A stretch of DNA of 64,000 bases, from positions 4,340,001-4,404,000 of the forward strand of contig NZ_CP079869.1 in assembly GCF_025263265.1 (NCBI RefSeq), in the 5' to 3' direction. Below, piece by piece: positions 6,970-22,036 of this stretch; the first letter of the stretch is position 1; the number at the start of each line of letters is the position of its first letter. Source of the DNA: Mycobacterium sp. SMC-4. Its GTDB lineage: Bacteria; Actinomycetota; Actinomycetes; Mycobacteriales; Mycobacteriaceae. The notes below the pieces were generated by a model that was not told the origin of the DNA, did no database searches, and was given only the letters and a program-made list of their open reading frames with translations. The translations under genes and the position numbers were made by a program.

Positions 6970-7859
6970 TATTCCGCGGCCCCGGCCGGTGCAACGCGGG
7001 GCGGGAACTCTTGTGCCAGCGCGATCAGCTTGGCGCGCACCAACTCCGGGCGTTCGTCGAGGATGAAGTGGCCGCAGTCGGTGTACTCGACCGTGTAGTC
7101 GTCGGCGCGCGCGGTCTCGGCGGCCGCGAGGTCGGGATGGATGGCTTCATCACCCGTCCCGAAAAGCGCCCGGATAGGCACCGTGGCACGCCGCCGCTCG
7201 CCCTTGCGCGCCACCGACGGCACTTCGTGCAGCAGGAACGTCCGATAGGTGTCGCGTGCGGTGCGCGCCACCAGCGGATCCCGGAAGCGCTCGGTGTAGA
7301 CCCGCGCGGTGTGCGGGTCTACCTCCGAGACCTTGCGGTACACCACGTCGAGGAACGGTGTCCGCGTCTGCACCGGCACGCCGGCAAAGGCGATCAGCGG
7401 TTGATACATCAGGAACCGCCACAGGTGCGGCGCGAGCACTTTCGGCGGCACCCACAGGTGGGCGATGTTCAGCGGCAGGTACGCATCGATGCGCTCGGGG
7501 GCCTGCAGCGAAACCAGGAACCCGATGTAGCCGCCCCAGTCGTGCCCGACCAGCAGCAACCGCTCCAGGCCCAGCGCGTCGATCAACGCGACCAGGTCGG
7601 CGGCCACATCCTCTTTGGCCCAGCGGTGCGGCGCCGCCCCGGACCAGCCATAGCCCGGCAGATCGGGGGCAATGATGCGCAACCCGGGGGGCGGATCGCC
7701 CAGCAGGTCGCGGTACACATAGTGGTGCTGCGGCCAGCCGTGCAGCGCCAGCACCGGCCTGCCGTCCTCGGGGCCTGCCTCGGTCACGTGGAAGTTCACG
7801 CCACGGGCGGTGACAAAGCGTCTGCGAACGCCAGGAATCTCCGGAGGTTGGCTCGTCAT
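6969..7859 (-). CDS. Alpha/beta-hydrolase, epoxide hydrolase/haloalkane dehalogenase-like
   Basis: The 296-residue protein has the HGWPQ oxyanion motif near residue 40 and the nucleophile elbow GHDWGG (about 99-104) with an aspartate nucleophile, followed by a cap domain and the late histidine in CGHFI. An aspartate nucleophile points to epoxide hydrolases or haloalkane dehalogenases rather than serine esterases. The substrate is unknown. It is divergent from the propionyl-CoA synthetase gene with 37 bp between starts. On the minus strand a TAGTCT box lies seven bases before the ATG, so the mRNA is probably leaderless. Its 3' end carries a 14-bp motif also present beside IS copy A. Confidence 0.82.
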   Translation of the reverse strand: MTSQPPEIPGVRRRFVTARGVNFHVTEAGPEDGRPVLALHGWPQHHYVYRDLLGDPPPGLRIIAPDLPGYGWSGAAPHRWAKEDVAADLVALIDALGLERLLLVGHDWGGYIGFLVSLQAPERIDAYLPLNIAHLWVPPKVLAPHLWRFLMYQPLIAFAGVPVQTRTPFLDVVYRKVSEVDPHTARVYTERFRDPLVARTARDTYRTFLLHEVPSVARKGERRRATVPIRALFGTGDEAIHPDLAAAETARADDYTVEYTDCGHFILDERPELVRAKLIALAQEFPPRVAPAGAAE

Positions 7860-7896
7860 GCCCCTGAGACTAATCCGAAAGGTCTACGGTGCACCC

Positions 7897-9768
<1,872 letters not shown>

Positions 9769-9786
9769 CGAAGCCGGACCGGGCGA

Positions 9787-10407
9787 TCAGACCAGTTCCG
9801 GCACCCTCAGGTGCGCGATCGCCAACTCGAAGTTGCACTCCTCCAACACCTCTGCGCCCGTCTGCTCGACCGTTGCATCTCGGATCCGGTCCAACTCGGC
9901 CCGGTGGTGCGCTAGCGTATCCATGCTGTCGTAGGCTGACGACACCACCGCGCGCCCCGCAGCGCGGTTGACCAACATGCTTGTGCTGCAGTGCCCTTCG
10001 AGTCCGTCGAGAACGGGTAGCACAGCCTGTTTGAAGATTTCGATGCCTGAATCCATCCGGGCTGGATCAACGGCGACCCAGCTCACCCGCACGCAGGCTC
10101 CTTCGGCACTCTCGTGGTGGCGGTGCATGACGGCGATCTCCCAGTCCGCCACCTCCATGGTTCCGCCCAGCATCTGCGCTGCGCGGTCTCGCACCTCGCG
10201 CACCAGTGGTGCGCTGGCCTGAATCGCGTCCTCGGATTGCCATGCGCTGGCCGCGATGCACCGCCCCGACCTGCGGTCGACGAGCAGCGAGAAACCGACA
10301 AAACCGTGCAACTTCTGCACCACGGGCATCACAGAGTCGCGGATGTACGCGATACCGTCGTCGACCGACGACGGCCGCCCCCAGACGGTCGTTGTTCGTG
10401 CGTACAC
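9787..10407 (-). CDS. Two-domain antibiotic-biosynthesis-monooxygenase-like protein
   Basis: The 206-residue protein is an internal duplication: residues about 1-95 and 100-206 each look like a dimeric alpha/beta-barrel (ABM-like) domain, with parallel segments such as MPVVQKLHGFVGFSLLVDR and LPVLDGLEGHCSTSMLVNR, then a second strand (IAASAW, VVSSAY). Single-domain relatives dimerise to make one barrel; a fused pair could do so within one chain. Heme or quinol oxidation is possible, but no catalytic residues can be assigned. The GTG at 10407 has a strong AAGGAGG. It is convergent with prpE, 18 bp away. Confidence 0.72.
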   Translation of the reverse strand: MYARTTTVWGRPSSVDDGIAYIRDSVMPVVQKLHGFVGFSLLVDRRSGRCIAASAWQSEDAIQASAPLVREVRDRAAQMLGGTMEVADWEIAVMHRHHESAEGACVRVSWVAVDPARMDSGIEIFKQAVLPVLDGLEGHCSTSMLVNRAAGRAVVSSAYDSMDTLAHHRAELDRIRDATVEQTGAEVLEECNFELAIAHLRVPELV

Positions 10408-10503
10408 AATCTGCCTCCTTCCGGTGAGGCAGCGTCGTGACGGCGCTGCCGTCGGAACCGATTGTCCTCCCTCGGCCGCCACACGACAAGGTCCTGGACG
10501 CGC

Positions 10504-11442
10504 TCAGGCGATCGACAGCGCGATGCCGTCGAGGATGTCGTGCTCGCTGACGATCAACTCCTCGATAGCCGCGCGCTCGCCCAGGATGGCGGCCAGCTCC
10601 CGCACGATCAATGCTCCCCCGCCGATGACGTCGACCCGCCCCTCGTGCATGGGCCCCAGGACTGCGCGTTGCTGACGGGTCATCGCCAACAGCTGATCGC
10701 AGATCTCGAGCAGATCCTCGAACGGAACTCGCGACAGGTGGATCGCATCGGAGTCGTAGGTCGTCATCTTGTGGGCCAGCGCGGCCAGCGTCGTCATCGT
10801 GCCCGCCACGCCTACCCAGGTGCGTGCCTGCTCGACGGGCACCACCCGCAGCGCCTCGTCGAGCGCGGCGCGTACCACCGATCGGGCCTCGTCGATCTGC
10901 TGTCTGCTGGGTGGATCGGAATGCAGGCAGCGTTCGGTCAGCCGAACACACCCGATGTCGGTCGAGAAGGCGGCCGTCACCTCACGCCCGCCGAGGACCA
11001 GCTCCGTGGACCCGCCGCCGAGGTCGACGACGACGAAAGGTGCCTGCGCAGCGGCGAGTTCGCCGACCGCGCCCCGAAACGACAACTCGGCCTCCTCGTC
11101 ACCGGTGATCACCTCGGCGACCGCGCCGGCCACCACATCTGCGAGCACCTGTGACGTCATCGCGAAGAACTCGTCACGGTTGGCGACGTCGCGCGCTGCC
11201 GAGGTGGCCACCATCCGCACCGCGTCGACCCCGTGCAGCTGCATGGTCTCGGCGTAGCCGGTCAGCGCTACCCGAGTGCGCGCCAACGCATCCGGGGCGA
11301 ACTCACCGGTGGCGTCCACACCTTGACCCAGCCGGACGATCCGCATCTCCCGAACAACGTCGGTCAAGGTCCCATCGGCGACATCGGCGATCAACAGCCG
11401 GATCGAATTGGTTCCGCAGTCCACCGCTGCCACTCTGGTCAT
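10504..11442 (-). CDS. Exopolyphosphatase / pppGpp phosphohydrolase (Ppx/GppA family)
   Basis: The 312-residue protein has the ASKHA phosphate-binding motifs GTNSIRLLIADV near the N-terminus and VVDLGGGSTEL near the middle. It should remove terminal phosphates from polyphosphate or act on pppGpp in the cytosol. It has the short, two-domain form typical of the mycobacterial enzymes (Rv1026-like). The ATG at 11442 overlaps the stop of the DUF501 gene as ATGA, so the two are probably translationally coupled. It is the last gene of the eno, ftsB-like, DUF501, ppx operon, in the same order as in M. tuberculosis. Confidence 0.9.
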   Translation of the reverse strand: MTRVAAVDCGTNSIRLLIADVADGTLTDVVREMRIVRLGQGVDATGEFAPDALARTRVALTGYAETMQLHGVDAVRMVATSAARDVANRDEFFAMTSQVLADVVAGAVAEVITGDEEAELSFRGAVGELAAAQAPFVVVDLGGGSTELVLGGREVTAAFSTDIGCVRLTERCLHSDPPSRQQIDEARSVVRAALDEALRVVPVEQARTWVGVAGTMTTLAALAHKMTTYDSDAIHLSRVPFEDLLEICDQLLAMTRQQRAVLGPMHEGRVDVIGGGALIVRELAAILGERAAIEELIVSEHDILDGIALSIA

Positions 11443-11930
11443 GCCCACCGCTCCCGATCCACTATGCCGGCCATCGCCGGCTCGATTGCCAGCACTGCCA
11501 GCGCTTCGTCACCGAACGGGTTGACTCCCGGGCCTTTCGCCAGCGCGTGCGCGATCACCACATGCAGACATTTCACCCGGTCGGGCATCCCGCCTCCGGA
11601 GAATGTGGTACCCAGTGGCTCGATCGCGTCGCGCTCGGCCAGGTAGGAGTCGTGCGCCCGACGATATGCCGCGGCCAGCTCCGGATCGTGGACCAGCCGC
11701 TCGGTCATGTCCCGCATCATTCCCGAGGACTCCAGCCTGCTGGCCGCCGCGGTGAGCGCCGGATGGGTCAGGTAGTACAGCGTCGGAAACGGCGTGCCAT
11801 CGGGCAGTTTCGGTGCGGTCTTGACGACCCCGGGCTCGCCGTTGGGACAACGATAGGCAATCTCGAGTACGCCGCGCGGCTCCCGGCCCAGCTGTGCCGC
11901 GACGGCTTCGAGGTCAGCCGGGTCAACCAC
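11439..11930 (-). CDS. DUF501 family protein
   Basis: The 163-residue protein matches the actinobacterial DUF501 family (Rv1025 type), with the PNGEPGVVKTAPKLPDGTPFPT core and a GGMPDRVKCLHVVIAHAL segment with cysteine and histidine. Its function is unknown. It is always found between the FtsB-like gene and ppx, as here. The GTG at 11930 (VDPADLEAV) lies within the end of the ftsB-like gene; starts farther upstream would be encoded by its proline-rich tail. The 3' end overlaps ppx by four bases. Confidence 0.85.
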   Translation of the reverse strand: MVDPADLEAVAAQLGREPRGVLEIAYRCPNGEPGVVKTAPKLPDGTPFPTLYYLTHPALTAAASRLESSGMMRDMTERLVHDPELAAAYRRAHDSYLAERDAIEPLGTTFSGGGMPDRVKCLHVVIAHALAKGPGVNPFGDEALAVLAIEPAMAGIVDRERWA

Positions 11931-12624
11931 CGGGCGGTGGCGGGTCGGGCGGCGGCTCCGGCGCAGGCGCACCGGGCGGCGGTATCGGCGTCGGCGGCGA
12001 AATCGTACGTGGCACATCGGAAATCGTATTCCACAGCGCGGTATACCACGGATCACTGCTGGCAACCTCGGCCGGATCCTCGATCACGGCTTCGGGATCG
12101 GTTGCACCAGGAGGTAATTGGACCTGATACGGGATCTCCCCGGGCATCACGAAGCCGAGCCGTTCGCGCGCCTGCGCCGCGATGAACACCGGGTCTGCGA
12201 GCTTGGCCTTCTGCTCCTCCAACTCGGCGATCTGTTCGCGCAGCTGGGCTTCGCTGGCCTGCAGCTGTCTCATCTCGGTGCGCTGTGAGAAATAGGTCCG
12301 CACCGGCCCGGCGATCGTCAACGTCAGCACACAGATCACCGCAGCCAGGATGGCAGCCCGCCGTGCAGTCGAGCCGAATCGCTGCTCTGCGGCCGCCTCG
12401 GCCGAGATGAGGATCGATTCACGGATCGACCCGGTGGACTTGGTGGCAGCATCGTCCTCATGGCCGGTACCGGCCAGTTCCTTGCCGGGCTCCCCATTTC
12501 GCGCCTCGCGACGAACCGACGTCCCCCGCGGCTTGGCGCGCCCGGCGTCGCCGGACCTGCCCGGCTTGGCTGGCCGGGACGCCGGAGTCCGCCGACGGGG
12601 GTCGGGCCGTTTCGCGTCGGGCAC
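11923..12624 (-). CDS. FtsB/DivIC-like septum formation initiator
   Basis: The 233-residue bitopic membrane protein has a long basic cytoplasmic N-terminus (residues 1-100), one membrane segment (AAILAAVICVLTLTIAGPV), a coiled coil with EAQLREQIAELEEQKAKL, the conserved RERLGFVMPGEIPY motif, and a proline-rich outer tail (residues 200-233). This is the Rv1024 type of FtsB homologue, expected to bind the FtsL/FtsQ division complex. It starts three bases after the eno stop and overlaps DUF501 by eight bases, so it sits within one operon. The last codons are part of the DUF501 start region. Confidence 0.87.
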   Translation of the reverse strand: MPDAKRPDPRRRTPASRPAKPGRSGDAGRAKPRGTSVRREARNGEPGKELAGTGHEDDAATKSTGSIRESILISAEAAAEQRFGSTARRAAILAAVICVLTLTIAGPVRTYFSQRTEMRQLQASEAQLREQIAELEEQKAKLADPVFIAAQARERLGFVMPGEIPYQVQLPPGATDPEAVIEDPAEVASSDPWYTALWNTISDVPRTISPPTPIPPPGAPAPEPPPDPPPPGG

Positions 12625-12627
12625 GAG

Positions 12628-13965
<1,338 letters not shown>

Positions 13966-13994
13966 CTAGAGCCTGCCCCGCACGGCGGCGCTGC

Positions 13995-14759
13995 CTAGAG
14001 TCGTCGGCCGCTGGCGTAGGCGGTCGCCCAGTCGCGCACCGCGCGCGCGTACTGCTCGGAGTTGTTGTAGGCCAGCACCGCGTTCATCCAGCCCCGCGGT
14101 GTGTCGAGGTTTTTACCACTCCAGCACAGGTAGCCCGCCGCCGACAGCGCCGCGTCGTCGATGTTGTCGGCGTCGATCACCCCGTCGTTGTTGGCGTCCA
14201 CGCCGTAGAGCCGCCATGTCTCGGGGATGAACTGCATCGGCCCCATGGCCCGGGCGTATGGCTCGTCACCGTCGTGGCTGACCGCATCGTGGTCGAGGAT
14301 CTCCAGGTTGCCGGCGGTGCCGTCGAGCAGCACGCCGCGAATGGGCGGCTCCACGTCACCGTTGGGCGAGACGATGGCACCCCGGTAGGTGCCGTGGTGG
14401 CTTTCCACCTGCCCAATGCCGGCCAGCGTGGTCCACTTCAGGTTGCAGTCCGGGTTCTCCACCTCGGCGACCCGCGCCGCGAACGCGTAGGCCTCCAGCG
14501 CGGTGACCGGAATGCCCAGAGAGGGGGCCCGCGCGGCAGCCCAGTCGTGCAGCTGGTCGGCGGGTCGGCCGGCGGCGTAGGTGTCGATCTGCGGCACCGG
14601 GTCCCCGGGCGGCGGGGGCACGCCGCGGGGGATGCCCGACCCCAGATGCCAGGAACAGCTCGCAGCCATGAGCAGCGCTGTCGCGCCGATCACGGCTATC
14701 GCCTGCAGCCAACGCACCCGCGTCACCGGACTCCTCAACCCGTCTCGGACGTAGCCCAT
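13995..14759 (-). CDS. lpqU: LpqU-type lytic transglycosylase-like lipoprotein
   Basis: The 254-residue protein begins with a signal segment (residues 10-35) ending in ALLMAASC, a possible lipobox, and then has a SLT/MltB-like domain: GIGQVESHHGTY with the presumed catalytic glutamate, AMGPMQFIPETWRLYG, and the C-terminal NAVLAYNNSEQYA. It would cleave peptidoglycan at the outer face of the membrane. I chose the ATG at 14759 because the signal peptide starts there. Gene order with eno and mfd matches the M. tuberculosis lpqU locus, but here efeO and efeB have been inserted between lpqU and mazG. Confidence 0.88.
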   Translation of the reverse strand: MGYVRDGLRSPVTRVRWLQAIAVIGATALLMAASCSWHLGSGIPRGVPPPPGDPVPQIDTYAAGRPADQLHDWAAARAPSLGIPVTALEAYAFAARVAEVENPDCNLKWTTLAGIGQVESHHGTYRGAIVSPNGDVEPPIRGVLLDGTAGNLEILDHDAVSHDGDEPYARAMGPMQFIPETWRLYGVDANNDGVIDADNIDDAALSAAGYLCWSGKNLDTPRGWMNAVLAYNNSEQYARAVRDWATAYASGRRL

Positions 14760-14849
14760 GGTCCCATGCATTTGGGAGTGCTCGGCCCGACACACCCGCC
14801 CCACAGTCCTGACGTCACCGGGAAACCACCGGACCATGCGCAATCTGCG

Positions 14850-14868
14850 TTAGGTATGCCTACTCTCA
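14850..14868 (+). promoter_or_regulatory. IdeR-like iron box upstream of efeO
   Basis: TTAGGTATGCCTACTCTCA matches the 19-bp mycobacterial iron box (TTAGGTTAGGCTAACCTAA) at 13 positions, including the whole first half-site. A TACGTT -10 box lies at 14885-14890, so iron-loaded IdeR at this site would cover the -35 region and repress efeO-efeB. Confidence 0.6.
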
Positions 14869-14914
14869 TCCAGGCGCGGCGTGCTACGTTGCGCCCCGAC
14901 TACGAGGAGGCTCA

Positions 14915-15844
14915 GTGAGACGTCATCATGGCTGGCCAGCGGCGGTTGGTGCGCTGGTGTTGGTACTGGCCGGCTGCGCCGGGGGCGGCTCCGGCGACCA
15001 GGACGCCGACACCACCACCAGCCCGGCCGAAACCACGACATCGGCCGCCGCGGCGACACTCGATCCGCTGGTCGAGCAGGCGGCCACCGAGTACAAGACT
15101 TACGCCAGCAGGCAGATCGACGAACTCGTCGGCGTGGTCAAGGTCTTCACCGACGCTGTACGCACCGGTGACCTGCAGGCCGCTCAGGATGCCTACGCCC
15201 CGTCGCGGGTCCCGTGGGAGCGCATCGAGCCGATCGCCGGCCTGGTCGAGGAGATCGACGGCAAGATCGACGCCCGGGTCGATGACTTCGAAGGAGTCGA
15301 CGACCCGGAGTTCACCGGCTGGCACCGCCTGGAGTACATCCTCTTCGAACAGAACACCACCGAAGGCGGCGCACCGTTCGCCGACCAGCTCGACGCCGAC
15401 GTCGCCGAGCTGCAACAGCAGTTCGCGACGGTCGAGGTCAAACCCATCGATGTCGCCAACGGCGCGGCCGAGCTGATCGAAGAGGTCTCCGAGGGCAAGA
15501 TCACCGGCGAGGAGAACCGCTACGGCAAGACCGACCTGTGGGATTTCGAGGCCAATCTGCAGGGTTCTCGCGACGCGATCGACACGTTGAGCCCGGCGCT
15601 GGCCGAGGCCGACCCGGCGCTGCTGGGTGAGATCGACGGGGGCATCAACACGGTGTTCGAGACCATGGCGCCATTGCGACGCGGGGACGGCTGGGTGCTC
15701 TTCTGCACCGAGAACGATCCGTACCCGTCGCCGCGCTGCCCGGAGGTGACTGTCGATCCGCAGACCATCGACGTTCTCAAGGCCGAGTTGGCGAACCTGT
15801 CGGAGAACATGTCCCAGGTCGCCGGAGCGCTGAAACTGCAGTGA
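14915..15844 (+). CDS. efeO: EfeO/EfeM-type iron uptake lipoprotein (imelysin-like)
   Basis: The 309-residue lipoprotein has a signal peptide ending in the lipobox LAGC and a low-complexity linker, then one M75/imelysin-like domain with the metal-binding GWHRLE motif. The cupredoxin domain of full EfeO is missing, as in the EfeM form. It would bind iron at the outer face of the membrane and pass it on. The GTG at 14915 has AGGAGG six bases upstream. Its stop overlaps the efeB start (GTGA), and an IdeR-like box lies upstream, so it is probably part of an iron-repressed operon. No permease gene efeU is next to it. Confidence 0.88.
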   Translation: MRRHHGWPAAVGALVLVLAGCAGGGSGDQDADTTTSPAETTTSAAAATLDPLVEQAATEYKTYASRQIDELVGVVKVFTDAVRTGDLQAAQDAYAPSRVPWERIEPIAGLVEEIDGKIDARVDDFEGVDDPEFTGWHRLEYILFEQNTTEGGAPFADQLDADVAELQQQFATVEVKPIDVANGAAELIEEVSEGKITGEENRYGKTDLWDFEANLQGSRDAIDTLSPALAEADPALLGEIDGGINTVFETMAPLRRGDGWVLFCTENDPYPSPRCPEVTVDPQTIDVLKAELANLSENMSQVAGALKLQ

Positions 15845-17100
15845 GCGACCGGCCGCGGCGCCCGGGACTGTCCCGCCGGGGGTTCGTCACCGCCGTAGCG
15901 GGAGCCGGCGCCGCGGCCGGAGCGGGTGCGCTGGTCGGGTGCTCAGCGCCCGACTCGGCACCCGCGGCCCAGCCCGCTGAACGCTTCGTCGACTTCGAAG
16001 GACCGCACCAGACCGGCATCACGGCCCTGCCGATCCCCGAACAAGGGCTGATCGCGACGTTCAACGTGCTCTCGAAGGACCGCGCGCGGTTGACCGACAC
16101 ACTGCGCGAACTCACCGACGAGATCCGCGCCCTGATGGCCGGCCGCGCGCCCGAGGCGCGCGACCCGGCCTACCCGCCGGTGGATTCCGGAATTCTCGGT
16201 GACAAACCGCCGGCGGACAACCTGTCGATCGTCGTCAGCGTCGGCGCGTCGTTGTTCGACGACCGGTTCGGCCTGGCCGATCGCAAACCCCGCGAGCTGG
16301 TCACGATGCCGTTCCTGGCCAACGATCGGCTGGATCCGAAGCTGTCCCACGGCGACATCGCGATCTTGTTCGAAGCCGGCCACAACGACACCGTGCAGTT
16401 CGCGCTGCGCCAGCTGATGCGTCGCACTCGCCGTGACCTGGTGCTGCGCTGGATGATCGACGGTTACGCACGCGGAATCGGCGCGGGCCGCGCCTCGGAG
16501 GCCGGCACGCCGCGAAACCTGATGGGATTCAAGGACGGAACCTCGAACCTCGATGTCGGCGATGCGACGGTGATGGACCGCCACGTCTGGGTGGGGCCCG
16601 ACGACGGTGAACCCGAATGGGCGGTGGGCGGCTCGTATCAAGCCGTACGAATCATCCGGATGTTCGTCGAGTTCTGGGACCGCACCCGACTGGCCGAGCA
16701 GGAGGCGCTGTTCGGACGGGCCAAGGTCAGCGGCGCTCCGCTGGGGCTCGACGGCGAGTTCACCGATCCCGACTATGCCTCGGATCCCGACGGACAGCGG
16801 ATCCCGCTCGACGCGCACATCCGGCTGGCCAACCCGCGGACCCCGCGGACCGAGGAGAACTTGATCCTGCGGCGCGGCTTCAACTATTCGCGGGGTTTCG
16901 ACGGTGCGGGCCGCCTCGATCAGGGGCTGACCTTCGTCTCCTATCAGCGCAGCCTCGACAAGGGGTTCCTGGAGGTGCAGCGCCGTCTCAAAGGCGAACC
17001 ACTCGAGGAGTACATCCTGCCGGTCGGCGGCGGATTCTTCTTTGTGCTTCCCGGAGTGCCCGGCCCGGACCGCTTCCTCGGCGACCGACTGATCGACTGA
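15841..17100 (+). CDS. efeB: Dye-decolorising heme peroxidase EfeB
   Basis: The 419-residue protein starts with a twin-arginine signal (SRRGFVTAVAGAGAA) and has the Dyp signature GFKDGTSN with the catalytic aspartate at about residue 236, and the C-terminal LRRGFNYSRGFD segment. It is exported folded, with heme, by Tat. In Efe systems it is thought to oxidise Fe(II) or take iron from heme. It is coupled to efeO by a four-base overlap. The gene ends just before the hairpin at 17110-17172, which it shares with the convergent mazG gene. Confidence 0.93.
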   Translation: MSDRPRRPGLSRRGFVTAVAGAGAAAGAGALVGCSAPDSAPAAQPAERFVDFEGPHQTGITALPIPEQGLIATFNVLSKDRARLTDTLRELTDEIRALMAGRAPEARDPAYPPVDSGILGDKPPADNLSIVVSVGASLFDDRFGLADRKPRELVTMPFLANDRLDPKLSHGDIAILFEAGHNDTVQFALRQLMRRTRRDLVLRWMIDGYARGIGAGRASEAGTPRNLMGFKDGTSNLDVGDATVMDRHVWVGPDDGEPEWAVGGSYQAVRIIRMFVEFWDRTRLAEQEALFGRAKVSGAPLGLDGEFTDPDYASDPDGQRIPLDAHIRLANPRTPRTEENLILRRGFNYSRGFDGAGRLDQGLTFVSYQRSLDKGFLEVQRRLKGEPLEEYILPVGGGFFFVLPGVPGPDRFLGDRLID

Positions 17101-17109
17101 CCCGGACTT

Positions 17110-17172
17110 CCGCGAAAGTGCTCCCACGGTAGTGATTTGGCTACACGAACTACCGTGAGGTCACTTTCGCGG
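17110..17172. terminator. 63-bp two-stem hairpin between efeB and mazG (copy 1)
   Basis: Outer arms CCGCGAAAGTG (17110-17120) and CACTTTCGCGG (17162-17172) are perfect complements, as are inner arms CACGGTAGT (17125-17133) and ACTACCGTG (17149-17157). This fits a terminator for both convergent genes. The right arm includes the stop codon and last codons of mazG. A related element of the same length lies at 56462-56524. Confidence 0.7.
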
Positions 17173-18101
17173 TGTCACCGGCCAGTGCGTGCGCCACTCG
17201 TCGCCGTCGATCGCGGTCACCGCTGCGTCGTCGAGTTCCTCGGCCACCTCATCGCCCCGGCGCGCGGCTGCCACCGCACGCTCGGCACCGCGCACTTGGT
17301 CCATGAAGTTCAACACCGCAGTGCGTAAAGCGGTTTCGGCGTCGACGTCAGCCGACACCGTCACCGAGGTCAATGCTTCGGGGATCAGGTCGGCGGGCAC
17401 ACCGGCAGTCTCGGCCCGAGCCAGCACCTTCTGCGCCAACGCCAACGCCGGCTGCCCGGTGGGAATGTCGTCCATACAAGATGCCCGGGACTTCTTCTCC
17501 AGAGCCTTGCGCTGCTCCCACTGCGCCAGTTGGTCTTCCAGCGTGACAGTCTCACCGGCCAACACCGCAGGCACTCGGTTGCCGAGCTTGCGCACCAACG
17601 CGTCGGCGACATCGTCGACGCCGAAAGCATTCTCGGGGGCATCCTCGGCGATCCGGGCATGGAACAACACCTGCAGCAACACATCGCCCAGTTCGTCGCG
17701 CAGCTCGCTCAGATCACCACCGTGCACCGCATCGAACAGTTCGTAGGTTTCTTCGAGCAGGTAGCGCCGCAACGAGTCATGGGTCTGCTGGCTCTCCCAC
17801 GGCCCCGCGGTCCGCAGCCGGTCCATCATCGCGACGGCATCGACCAGGCGTTCACCGGGCTGCGCGGCGGGCGCGGAGATCACCCGTTCGCCACCGGCGA
17901 TGCGCGCAGCCACTGCCGGATGCTCAGGATCGGACGACAACAGCGTCGCTGCGGCGTCACCGTCGTGGACCGGCCGCGCCGAGGGCAACGACCACGGCAC
18001 CTTGATCGGCATCTCCTCGGTGTACTGCACGTCACCGGCCAGCAGGCCGATTGCCTCGATCGGGATCAGCGAAGGCCGCCGCGGGTCCACCAGGACAACC
18101 G

Positions 18102-18105
<4 letters not shown>
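17161..18105 (-). CDS. mazG: MazG-type nucleoside triphosphate pyrophosphohydrolase
   Basis: The 314-residue protein has the MazG metal-binding helices [12 protein letters not shown] and [19 protein letters not shown] around residues 112-150, after an N-terminal segment of about 85 residues seen in mycobacterial MazG. It hydrolyses non-canonical NTPs to NMPs and pyrophosphate and so limits misincorporation. Its ATG overlaps the mfd stop as ATGA, pairing a nucleotide-pool cleaner with a repair factor in one operon. The C-terminal TPRK is encoded by the right arm of the hairpin element, which suggests that the element's insertion set the present end of the protein. Confidence 0.92.
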
Positions 18106-21752
<3,647 letters not shown>

Positions 21753-21833
21753 GATGGACCCATTCTAAGCGGCACCACCGATCGCACCCCGACCACGGTG
21801 CCGAGCGTTCTCGGCAAATTCGTCGCAAAGTAA

Positions 21834-21861
21834 TTGACAGCAAAAGCAATTTTATTATGCT
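21834..21861 (+). promoter_or_regulatory. Sigma-A-like promoter of the secreted PGRS gene
   Basis: TTGACA (21834-21839) and TATGCT (21856-21861) are separated by 16 bp in an AT-rich island that stands out from its surroundings. Transcription would start near 21868 and leave a leader of about 170 nt before the ATG at 22037, unlike the many leaderless genes of this window. Confidence 0.6.
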
Positions 21862-22036
21862 TCTCAAGAAGCGTTCGGAAAGCAGCGCTTTGCCGCGGCT
21901 GTCGCAGTCACAGACCCGTGGTTCTGTCTCCAATCTCCTTGTCACGCTCACCTCTGAGCAAAGCAGTCAGCCCTGGCTGGATGCTGAATCGACACCGATG
22001 CGCCCCAGGCCGGGGTGGCACAACCGAGAGGGTTGC

